DNA from: Bacteroidota bacterium
Lineage (GTDB): Bacteria; Bacteroidota; Bacteroidia; Chitinophagales; Saprospiraceae
Assembly: GCA_024277695.1 (NCBI GenBank)
Contig: JAJRUR010000257.1
Coordinates: forward strand, 1-8,926
Direction: 5' to 3'
Length of the DNA stretch: 8,926 nucleotides
The notes beneath the pieces were generated by a model, which worked only from the letters and a program-made list of their open reading frames with translations, searched no databases and was not told the origin of the DNA. A program made the translations under genes and the position numbers. The stretch's first letter is position 1, and every line of letters starts with the position of its first letter. Positions 1 to 6,568 of the stretch are shown here, one piece after another.

Positions 1-24
1 AAAAAACCCCAAGCTATGATCCAC

Positions 25-1266
25 TCATACCCTGAGCATCATCCGAACAGGATCTTCCAATAATTCGATGACTTTGACTAAAAAGCTCACGGACGAGCTA
101 CCATCAATCACACGATGATCGTAGGAAAGTGCCAAATACATCATCGGGCGTATCTCTATCTGCCCATCAATAGCTACAGGGCGCTGCTTGATGCTGTGCA
201 TACCCAATATAGCCGATTGCGGTTGATTGAGTATGGGGGTGCTCATCATAGACCCAAATATACCTCCATTGGTAATAGTAAAAGTACCCCCCGTCATCTC
301 ATTAAGGCTTAGTTTGCCTTCACGAGCTTTGGCAGCCAGTGCTTTGATCTGAAGCTCAATGTCTTGAAAAGAAAGAGATTCGACATTGCGAATAGGCGGA
401 ACTACAAGTCCGGTCGGAGTCGATATGGCTATCGATATATCTACATAATCATGATAGATAAGATGATCACCTTCCAGACGTGCATTGACCTGTGGCATCT
501 CCATCAATACTTGAGCACAAGCTTTACTAAAAAGGGACATAAAACCCAACTTGACACCATATTTTTCTACAAACTCTTCTTGGTACTTTTTGCGCAAAGC
601 GATAATATTCGTAAGATCTACCTCATTAAAGGTGGTGAGCATAGCCGTTTCGTTCTTAGCAGCTACCAGCCGACGGGCTATGGTCCTGCGCATCCGAGTC
701 ATCTTTTCAGTGCGTTCCTTGCGTATTCCGTCACCCGATGTGCCTGTTGGTGATTTCTTGATTGTTTCAGGGCTTTCTTTTTTCGCTTCTTGGTTTTTGT
801 CTGTAAGGTTTTTTAGGTGTAGCTCTACATCTGCCTTTGTAATCTTCCCTTGCTTGCCGCTTCCTTGTATCTTATCAGGAGATAGATTGTGCTCTTTGAT
901 CATTTTTGCAGCTAGGGGCGATATCGATATTTTTGACTCATCGGACTTTTTGTTTGCATCGGAACCCAAATCATCCGACTGGGATACTTTGTCCGTAGAG
1001 GACGCAGCTTCTGCTTGACCGGTAGTCACCGAAGTATCAATTTTTGCCACCAAATCACCAATTTCCAAATCATCTCCCTCAGAAGCTACCCATATAAGCT
1101 GACCTGCAGCCTCTGCCGGAAACTCCAGTGTAGCTTTATCTGATTCAAACTCACAAATAGGTTGATCCAAACTCACCGGGGCTCCATCTTCAACAAGCCA
1201 TTGAGATAGGGTCACTTCTGTGATAGATTCGCCGATGGAGGGCACTTTCATTTCTACAATTGCCAT
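25..1266 (-). CDS. odhB: 2-oxoglutarate dehydrogenase E2 component (dihydrolipoyllysine-residue succinyltransferase)
   Basis: This is the cytoplasmic E2 core of the 2-oxoglutarate dehydrogenase complex. It transfers the succinyl group from E1-bound intermediates to CoA through a swinging lipoyl arm (TCA cycle). At 413 residues it is full length for the family. Visible domains are an N-terminal lipoyl domain (about 3-77) with the lipoylated lysine K44 in ESDKATLE, a charged Ser/Lys/Asp-rich linker (about 80-112), a peripheral subunit-binding domain (about 114-150), a second linker (about 152-185), and the acyltransferase domain (about 186-413). The acyltransferase has the catalytic motif SYDHRVIDG with H384 and D388. 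The segment RKERTEKMTRMRRTIARRL resembles the succinyl- rather than acetyl-transferase branch. The ATG at 1266 begins directly at the lipoyl domain, so the start is secure. The E1 gene (odhA/sucA), often the upstream partner, is not here: the upstream neighbour is a divergent, unrelated gene. The alternative of a branched-chain or pyruvate E2 is less likely on motif and length grounds. Confidence 0.95.
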   Translation of the reverse strand: MAIVEMKVPSIGESITEVTLSQWLVEDGAPVSLDQPICEFESDKATLEFPAEAAGQLIWVASEGDDLEIGDLVAKIDTSVTTGQAEAASSTDKVSQSDDLGSDANKKSDESKISISPLAAKMIKEHNLSPDKIQGSGKQGKITKADVELHLKNLTDKNQEAKKESPETIKKSPTGTSGDGIRKERTEKMTRMRRTIARRLVAAKNETAMLTTFNEVDLTNIIALRKKYQEEFVEKYGVKLGFMSLFSKACAQVLMEMPQVNARLEGDHLIYHDYVDISIAISTPTGLVVPPIRNVESLSFQDIELQIKALAAKAREGKLSLNEMTGGTFTITNGGIFGSMMSTPILNQPQSAILGMHSIKQRPVAIDGQIEIRPMMYLALSYDHRVIDGSSSVSFLVKVIELLEDPVRMMLRV

Positions 1267-1360
1267 TTCTTTAAGATATATGTTATTTGATATGCGAAAC
1301 TACGGTAATATCATAAGATAATGAGCTATTTGCCTAGTATTATGTACAGATTCTCAATAA

Positions 1361-1376
1361 ACTAACAAATGTTAGT
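1361..1376. promoter_or_regulatory. Perfect 16-bp palindrome, candidate operator
   Basis: ACTAACA-AA-TGTTAGT has two perfectly complementary 7-base arms around a 2-base spacer. It lies in the odhB/DUF5916 divergent spacer, about 95 bp upstream of the odhB start. Short-spaced dyads of this size are typical of dimeric helix-turn-helix repressors such as the TetR family. It overlaps the best minus-strand -10-like match (AACATTTG), so a bound protein could block odhB transcription. No regulator gene is adjacent. A dyad like this is expected by chance about once per window, so only its position makes it a candidate. Confidence 0.3.
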
Positions 1377-1379
1377 GAG

Positions 1380-1476
1380 TATTTTGTCCTTATATGAGTC
1401 AGCTCTTCCATATAGGAATATTTTGTGGTCATAGATAGGCTATAGGTAAATCGTTCCGCAAAAGGAAATATTTTGT
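1380..1476 (+). repeat. Three copies of TATTTTGT in the intergenic region
   Basis: TATTTTGT occurs at 1380-1387, 1419-1426 and 1469-1476. The last two copies share a longer context: AGGAATATTTTGT (1414-1426) and AGGAAATATTTTGT (1463-1476), differing by one inserted A. Each copy is one base short of the TAnnTTTG consensus of the Bacteroidota housekeeping sigma factor, so these could be weak or tandem promoter elements, regulator half-sites, or AT-rich coincidence. All three read toward the DUF5916 gene. Confidence 0.3.
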
Positions 1477-1529
1477 CTAATAAATGCAACTTTCTTTGTC
1501 CTTTAGCGTCTTTTGGTGGATACTATATT

Positions 1530-3992
1530 ATGTATAACAATTCCATGCGACGTATATTACTACTGATAATAATTTGTCTATATCCGTATATTCGGATATA
1601 TGCACAGGATATACTCGATGTAACAGCTAAAAAGCAAATTATAGCCAGTCGTATAATGGGCCAGATAAAGGTCGATGCTATTTTGGATGAGATGGACTGG
1701 CAGGCTGCTGTTATCGCAACAGATTTTATACAGCAGGAGCCTGATCCGGGAACCACCCCATCCCATAAGACGGAAGTGCGTATTGTATATGATAACAAAG
1801 CTATCTATATAGGAGCGCATCTTTATGATGATCCGGAAGCTATACTGACCGAACTGACCGATCGAGACGATGTCGGTAATACGGACTGGTTTTATATTGG
1901 GCTAGACCCATATCTTAATGGCACGAATGGATTTGGATTTTTGATAGCAAGTACCGGAGTACAGTTTGATGCTATCTTAGGAGCACAAGGTGAAGACACG
2001 AATTGGGATGCTGTTTGGGATTCGGCTGTTAGGATCACCGAAGATGGCTGGGTAGTTGAGGTCAAATTGCCTTATAGTGCCCTTCGGTTTCCTGATCTTG
2101 AGAAACAAACGTGGGGAATCAATTTTGGTAGAAAGATCCAGCGCAACCAAGAGAAAGCATGGTGGAGTGAGGTCAATCCTAAGGAGGCCGGTTTTATCAA
2201 TCAATTTGGCACTTTGTTGGGGATAGAAGGAATCAAGGCACCGATTAGGCTATCTGCGACCCCTTTTGTTGCTACCACAAGTAAGATTCTTTATGATGTG
2301 GACAAAGATCGGACGAGTAATCAGACACAGATCAATGGGGGGCTGGACATCAAGTATGGTATTAATGATGCTTTTACTCTGGATATGACTTTAATTCCTG
2401 ACTTTGGGCAGGTAAGATCTGATGAGCAAGTGCTCAATCTCAGTCCTTTTGAAGTATTTTTTGATGAAAATAGACCATTTTTTACTGAGGGAGTCGAATT
2501 ATTTTCAAAAGGTAATCTGTTTTATTCTCGGCGAGTAGGCGGATCACCTTACAATAAATTTGCAGCGTTTGCTCAGCTCAAGGAAGACGAAGTGGTCAAG
2601 AGCAATCCCCAAAACGCTCGGCTGGTCAATGCCACAAAGATATCGGGTCGTACTAATAGAGGTTTGGGACTTGGTTTTTTTAATGCAATAGAGCGAAAAG
2701 AGTTTGCACAGATCATCGATACTATGACAGGTGCTTCTAGAACAGTTCAAACGAATCCATTGACCAATTATAATGTCATAGTACTTGATCAGAATCTACC
2801 CAATAACTCGTCTATTAGTTTGATCAATACACATGTTTATCGTGCCGGTAGTGCAGTTGATGCTATTGTGACGGGTACTCAATTTGATTTGAGGAACAAG
2901 AAAAATACATACAGTATCAATGGATCCTATGCCAGATCTCAGCGAATCCTTGAGGCGGAAGATCAAATAGGACATTCTGCAGATATAAATATCGGAAAGA
3001 TTAGTGGAGCTTATAGATGGTTTGCTTGGTATGTTGAAGAATCTGCAAATTTTAACCCCAATGATTTGGGTTTTTTGAGGAGTCCCAATGAGCGTTCTGC
3101 AGGAGCAGGCATCAGTTATTTGTTATTTAATCCTAAGGGGATATTTAACCAATATCGATTGAGCCTAAATTGGAGATATGAGCGACTTTTTGAACCGGAT
3201 GTTTTTGTAGGGATGAGGAGTTCCATTCGATTTAATTATCAGTTAAAAAATTTTTGGCGTGGAGGACTTTGGTTCAATTGGCGCCCCTTTGGGGATCGTG
3301 ATTACTTTGAACCACGTCTTGCTGACTTTTCTCAGTTTTATCATGAACCACAGAGTATAAATCTAGGTGGATGGTTAAATACTGACAGCAGAAAGAGACT
3401 CCAGATGAATGTTTGGTTTGACTATAACAAATATTTCATCCGAGCCTTCCATCAGTTGGGTATGGGAGTTTTTCCTAGTTTGCGTGTCAGTGATCGCATA
3501 TCTTTTGAGCTCGGAGTAGAATGGAATAACCGATCCAATCACTATGGTTGGGTAGCCAGTTCCGAAGACGAAGTATTTTTTGGTCAGCGTGATAGAACGT
3601 CTGTGATTTCGAGTTTTGGTGGCAAGTACAATTTTAGCTCATTGATGAATCTCAATATCAATGTACAGCATAATTGGACACAAGTAGTCTATAAGGATTA
3701 TTTTACTCTAAATGCAGAGGGTTGGTTTGATGAGACTACATTTGAAAGCGAATTTGATCAGACATTTAATTTTTTTAATATAGATTTGGTGTATCGTTGG
3801 CGCATATTGCCGGGCAGTGATATATTTTTTACATATAAAAATATCATTTTAAATTTTGATAGAAATTCAGAGCACAATTATTTCGGAAATCTACAAAATT
3901 TGTTCTCATTTTCTCAAGCCAATAGTTTTTCGCTAAAATTTATTTATTTCTTGGACTATCTGTATTTGCAAAAGCAGGGGAGTGGTATTTAG
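1530..3992 (+). CDS. Exported protein with CBM9-like and DUF5916 domains, probably outer-membrane
   Basis: The function is not known. Numbered from the ATG at 1530 (820 aa), a Sec signal peptide occupies about residues 6-26: MRR, then a hydrophobic Leu/Ile stretch, ending in YAQ before D27. A carbohydrate-binding family 9-like β-sandwich follows (about 43-230), with the family-typical blocks DEMDWQAAV, TDFIQQEPDPG, TEVRIVYD and AIYIGAHLYD. The remainder is a DUF5916 region. Its signature, roughly 281-325, includes LIPDFGQVRSD and FFDENRPFFTEG. The C-terminal half is rich in alternating aromatic and polar residues, consistent with an outer-membrane β-barrel. Sugar binding is a family-name inference only; many DUF5916 proteins have no carbohydrate link. 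Start choice: an in-frame TTG at 1473 exists but would place 24 residues before the signal peptide. The ATG at 1530 has GGTGGA 9 bases upstream. The ATG at 1545 (815 aa) starts exactly at the signal peptide and is equally plausible. The gene is divergent from odhB and convergent, 13 bp apart, with the amidohydrolase gene. Confidence 0.85.
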   Translation: MYNNSMRRILLLIIICLYPYIRIYAQDILDVTAKKQIIASRIMGQIKVDAILDEMDWQAAVIATDFIQQEPDPGTTPSHKTEVRIVYDNKAIYIGAHLYDDPEAILTELTDRDDVGNTDWFYIGLDPYLNGTNGFGFLIASTGVQFDAILGAQGEDTNWDAVWDSAVRITEDGWVVEVKLPYSALRFPDLEKQTWGINFGRKIQRNQEKAWWSEVNPKEAGFINQFGTLLGIEGIKAPIRLSATPFVATTSKILYDVDKDRTSNQTQINGGLDIKYGINDAFTLDMTLIPDFGQVRSDEQVLNLSPFEVFFDENRPFFTEGVELFSKGNLFYSRRVGGSPYNKFAAFAQLKEDEVVKSNPQNARLVNATKISGRTNRGLGLGFFNAIERKEFAQIIDTMTGASRTVQTNPLTNYNVIVLDQNLPNNSSISLINTHVYRAGSAVDAIVTGTQFDLRNKKNTYSINGSYARSQRILEAEDQIGHSADINIGKISGAYRWFAWYVEESANFNPNDLGFLRSPNERSAGAGISYLLFNPKGIFNQYRLSLNWRYERLFEPDVFVGMRSSIRFNYQLKNFWRGGLWFNWRPFGDRDYFEPRLADFSQFYHEPQSINLGGWLNTDSRKRLQMNVWFDYNKYFIRAFHQLGMGVFPSLRVSDRISFELGVEWNNRSNHYGWVASSEDEVFFGQRDRTSVISSFGGKYNFSSLMNLNINVQHNWTQVVYKDYFTLNAEGWFDETTFESEFDQTFNFFNIDLVYRWRILPGSDIFFTYKNIILNFDRNSEHNYFGNLQNLFSFSQANSFSLKFIYFLDYLYLQKQGSGI

Positions 3993-4005
3993 ATTAAATA
4001 AGGGA

Positions 4006-5709
4006 TTAATTCTTTGGACGGCTATATTTGATTTTTCCACCGACGATAGTAGTAACTACTTGAGTCTGCAATATTTTATCCACCGGGCAATTGAGCAGGT
4101 CTTCGGAGAGGATGACGAGATCTGCCAATTTGCCAGGCTCTAAACTTCCTTTTATTTTATCTTCAAAAGCTGCATAGGCATTCCATAAGGTGTAGGATTT
4201 TAGAGCTTCATCGCGGGTCATCGACTGCTCGGGAAAAAATTGGGTATCACTATCTTTTCGTTTGCGTGTTACGGATGCATAGATACACTCGAAGGGCGAA
4301 ATGGACTCCACCGGTACGTCGGTACCATTGGCGATTGGTACTCCGGCATCCAAAAAAGATCTCCATGCATAAGCTCCTCGACGAGCGCGATCTACCCCGA
4401 GGCGTTTGATGACAAATGGAGCATCGGACGTACAATGAATGCCCTGCATCGATGCGATGACTCCTAGCTGTGCAAAGCGGGGGATGTCTTGCGGGTCAAG
4501 GTGTTGTGCATGCTCGATGCGCCATCTCTTGTCTTGGGATGGAGCCACGCGCCGGATGATATCCAGTACTTCCTTGTTGGCTCGATCTCCTATGGCATGT
4601 ACACAGAGTTGCATATCGTGTTGGAGAGCCAGTCGGGCGATACGTTCTACTTCTTGCATACTGGTAGTATTCTGTCCCCTAAAGCCTTTTTTGTCATTGT
4701 AATCTTCCAGAAGCCAAGCTCCGTATGATCCTAGTGCTCCATCTACTTCGGTTTTGATCGCTCGGCAACTAAAGTAATTGTCTGCTATATTTAGCATTGG
4801 AAACTTGTCCATCCGATTTTTCATTTCCTCAAAGGAATGCCTCAACATCACCCAAAGGCGTATGTCCAATTGATGATTCTTGGCCATTTGTGCGTAGTGA
4901 TCGATCAAGTCAAAAGAAGATCCTGCATCTTGAAAAGAAGTAATTCCATATTCTAAGCAGGCCTTTTGGGCCTCTGCAATCACTTGATCCCTGTATTGTT
5001 GTTTTTGGGTGTCGTCCATCTGATCGATGTACTGTTGGTGTGCGGTGCGAATGATCTCCATAGCATTTTCTTCGAAGATCCCTATGGGCTCATTATGTGC
5101 ATCGCGAACTATCCTACCCCCATCGGGATCGCCCACGTCACTAAGCATTCCGGCGAGTTCCATTGCTTTTTTGTTGGCAAATAGAGCATGTCCACTTGCG
5201 TGCATCAGCATGACGGGATGATCCGGAGTCAGATCACTCATCTGCATGTGGTGGGGATATCCATCGATTGCATTTGGGGGCAAGGCACCCCATTTTTCTT
5301 GATGCCAACCTCTTCCTATGATCCAGCTACCTTTGGGTGTCGTAGCTGCCTTATTCGCCACTTGGTTAAGGATCTCTTCCCAGCTGGTAGATTCTAAAAA
5401 ATTGAGTTCCAAGCGGCTTTGGCCTAAGCCATAAAAATGTCCGTGTCCCTCAATCAGGCCGGGCATAACAAACCGGCCTTTAGCTGATATCCACTTAGTA
5501 TCTTCGTCTCGCCATTTTAAGATTTGAGCTTTGCTGCCTATGTCTATAATGCGATCCCCGCGAATGGCTATAGCCTCTATCTGTTGATCCGTCGCTGTAT
5601 AGAAAGCAGCATCTGTGATGATCAAGTCTGCCGATCGATGATTTTGGCGGCAAGCCACAAAAAAACCGGTGCATAGGATACTCCATAAAAATACCTTGTT
5701 TATCATCAT
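4006..5709 (-). CDS. YtcJ-type amidohydrolase (Amidohydro_3 family), predicted lipoprotein
   Basis: This is a metal-dependent hydrolase of the amidohydrolase superfamily, in the YtcJ / N-substituted formamide deformylase-like branch; the substrate is unknown. The 567 residues form a full-length enzyme: a β-sandwich part (about 28-80 and the C-terminal 525-565, ending GSLEPGKLADLVIL) around a TIM barrel. Metal-site residues visible are H89 and H91 in PGLIEGHGH, K319 before the TEVDGALGS segment, H371 in VHAIGDRA, H400 in WRIEHAQH and the late-barrel D464 in NGTDVPVES. The HASGHALFANKKAM block is also characteristic of the family. The N-terminus has a hydrophobic segment followed by FVAC, so C20 is a likely lipidation site. 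The residues after C20 (RQNHRSAD) are not the acidic run described for surface-exported Bacteroidota lipoproteins, so a periplasm-facing anchor is more likely (inference). Two consecutive ATGs (5709 and 5706) make the start ambiguous by one residue. It is divergent from lolA. Confidence 0.88.
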   Translation of the reverse strand: MMINKVFLWSILCTGFFVACRQNHRSADLIITDAAFYTATDQQIEAIAIRGDRIIDIGSKAQILKWRDEDTKWISAKGRFVMPGLIEGHGHFYGLGQSRLELNFLESTSWEEILNQVANKAATTPKGSWIIGRGWHQEKWGALPPNAIDGYPHHMQMSDLTPDHPVMLMHASGHALFANKKAMELAGMLSDVGDPDGGRIVRDAHNEPIGIFEENAMEIIRTAHQQYIDQMDDTQKQQYRDQVIAEAQKACLEYGITSFQDAGSSFDLIDHYAQMAKNHQLDIRLWVMLRHSFEEMKNRMDKFPMLNIADNYFSCRAIKTEVDGALGSYGAWLLEDYNDKKGFRGQNTTSMQEVERIARLALQHDMQLCVHAIGDRANKEVLDIIRRVAPSQDKRWRIEHAQHLDPQDIPRFAQLGVIASMQGIHCTSDAPFVIKRLGVDRARRGAYAWRSFLDAGVPIANGTDVPVESISPFECIYASVTRKRKDSDTQFFPEQSMTRDEALKSYTLWNAYAAFEDKIKGSLEPGKLADLVILSEDLLNCPVDKILQTQVVTTIVGGKIKYSRPKN

Positions 5710-5754
5710 TTTATAATCTTTTAAATCCTCTTTAACAAACTAAATAGCTGTTTG

Positions 5755-5762
5755 CAAAGTTA
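5755..5762 (-). promoter_or_regulatory. Candidate -10 (TAnnTTTG) box for the amidohydrolase gene
   Basis: The minus strand reads TAACTTTG, an exact match to the Bacteroidota TAnnTTTG element. It lies 46 bp upstream of the amidohydrolase start, giving a leader of about 40 bases. No TTG at the usual upstream distance is visible, so support comes from the -10 box and its position only. Confidence 0.45.
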
Positions 5763-5768
5763 TAGTAT

Positions 5769-5776
5769 TAATTTTG
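5769..5776 (+). promoter_or_regulatory. Candidate -10 (TAnnTTTG) box for lolA
   Basis: The plus strand reads TAATTTTG, an exact match to the TAnnTTTG element, 19 bp before the lolA start codon, implying a very short leader. A TTTG at 5751-5754 could serve as the -33 element, but the gap of 14 bases is shorter than the usual 17-23 or so. It sits only 6 bp from the opposing box for the amidohydrolase gene. Confidence 0.45.
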
Positions 5777-5795
5777 ATCACTAAATCATAGTAAA

Positions 5796-6452
5796 ATGCG
5801 TATAATAGTATTATTTTCTTCGGTCTTTTTCTTCGCCTTGGCAGTGCATACACAGGCCCAAAGCCAAGGAAACGCAAAAACGATTTTGGATGCAATGTAT
5901 CAAAAATATGAGGCTTCTAAGTCGATTGAAGCTGATTTTGATTTGGTTATTCGACTTTCGGAAGATGAAGAAGAAATCCAACAAGGAAGTATGGTACAGC
6001 AGGCTGACCGGTTTGTGATAGCTCTTCAAGACTATAAGGTCTATAATGACGGAGATGACCAATGGATACATATTTTTGATAGCGAAGAGGTCCAATGGAC
6101 GAGTGCTGATGAAGCCGAAGAAGATGCCCTCCCCAACCTTAAAGACATCATTGGTATGTATCGTTCAGGTGCATTTGATTACGTAAATGTCCCCAGTCCT
6201 GCTTTAGCAAGGTCTCACGCTCAAATAGACTTTACTCCAAAGGATAAGGATGTGGATTACTATAAAATCCGTCTGATTGTAGATGTCAAAGAAAAAGAAC
6301 CTGTATCGATGAAGTTTTTTTATAAGGACGGTTCCCGATATGTACTGAAGATCAACTCTTTGAGCTATAATAAAGATTTTCCGATTTCATTTTTTAGATT
6401 TGATGCTGATGCGCATCCCGGAGTTCATATTGAAGATTTGCGTATAGACTAG
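5796..6452 (+). CDS. lolA: LolA-family outer-membrane lipoprotein carrier protein
   Basis: This is a predicted periplasmic chaperone that takes lipoproteins released from the inner membrane by the LolCDE-type transporter and carries them to the outer membrane. It has 218 residues, the usual size. A Sec signal peptide covers residues 1-21 (hydrophobic FFFALAV core, TQA cleavage site). The mature part has the LolA pattern seen in Bacteroidota homologues: ILDAMYQKYEASKSIEADF (about 30-48), then YNDGDDQWIHIFDSEEVQWT (about 83-102), an acidic patch (103-110), and NLKDIIGMYRSG (114-125). The C-terminal half alternates short β-strands, as expected for the open β-barrel. The ATG at 5796 immediately precedes the signal peptide, and there is no clear Shine-Dalgarno sequence. 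In many Bacteroidota lolA sits beside ftsK and lptF/G-like genes (recalled, not tested); here it stands alone between unrelated genes, so it may be a paralogue. A strong terminator follows 40 bp downstream. Confidence 0.85.
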   Translation: MRIIVLFSSVFFFALAVHTQAQSQGNAKTILDAMYQKYEASKSIEADFDLVIRLSEDEEEIQQGSMVQQADRFVIALQDYKVYNDGDDQWIHIFDSEEVQWTSADEAEEDALPNLKDIIGMYRSGAFDYVNVPSPALARSHAQIDFTPKDKDVDYYKIRLIVDVKEKEPVSMKFFYKDGSRYVLKINSLSYNKDFPISFFRFDADAHPGVHIEDLRID

Positions 6453-6492
6453 AATAGCTTTCTAGCTCTGCAAAGTCTTGTGATGCTATACT

Positions 6493-6534
6493 ATAAAAAA
6501 GTGCTGCACCGTAATGGGTGCAGCACTTTTTTAT
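6493..6534. terminator. Bidirectional rho-independent terminator between lolA and the M36 peptidase gene
   Basis: A perfect 10-bp GC-rich stem, GTGCTGCACC (6501-6510) and GGTGCAGCAC (6517-6526), encloses a GTAATG loop. It is flanked by A6 on the left (6495-6500) and T6 on the right (6527-6532), and pairing can extend to 18 bp (6493-6510 with 6517-6534). The T-tract follows the stem on both strands, so it can end transcription from lolA (plus) and from the convergent peptidase gene (minus, stop codon at 6569-6571). Confidence 0.93.
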
Positions 6535-6568
6535 TCTGATCAAATCATTATTACTTAGACTGCAGTTT

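Larger units (their letters stand above)
1267..1529. other. Divergent intergenic region between odhB and the DUF5916 gene
   Basis: This 263-bp AT-rich stretch has no credible gene. It must hold the promoters of both flanking genes. I found no perfect TAnnTTTG box on either strand. The nearest plus-strand matches are GTATTTTG (1379-1386), ATATTTTG (1418-1425 and 1468-1475) and TTTCTTTG (1491-1498). The nearest minus-strand match is AACATTTG (complement of 1366-1373), inside a perfect palindrome. The -33 TTG elements are not convincingly spaced for any of these. The palindrome and the repeated TATTTTGT octamer are listed separately. Confidence 0.7.

Noticed and set aside
1..50. Possible terminator after odhB (minus strand ends GGGGTTTTTT at the window edge, with a nested ATGAT/ATCAT and CTCA/TGAG pairing)
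   Set aside because: The stem is weak and bulged, 9 bases separate it from the T-tract, and the edge cuts off the context. It cannot be called from this window.
551..1018. 155-codon plus-strand open frame antisense to odhB
   Set aside because: It is a shadow of odhB, falls over its linker and core coding sequence, has no recognisable domain and encodes an unlikely Ser/Phe-rich protein. The other overlapping open frames in the window were dismissed on the same grounds.
1473..1529. TTG at 1473 as the start of the DUF5916 gene
   Set aside because: It would put 24 non-signal residues ahead of a clear signal peptide. The ATGs at 1530 or 1545 fit better.
3990..4008. ATTAA/TTAAT pairing between the convergent stops of the DUF5916 and amidohydrolase genes
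   Set aside because: It is only about 5 A/T pairs with no GC stem or T-tract, too weak for a terminator.
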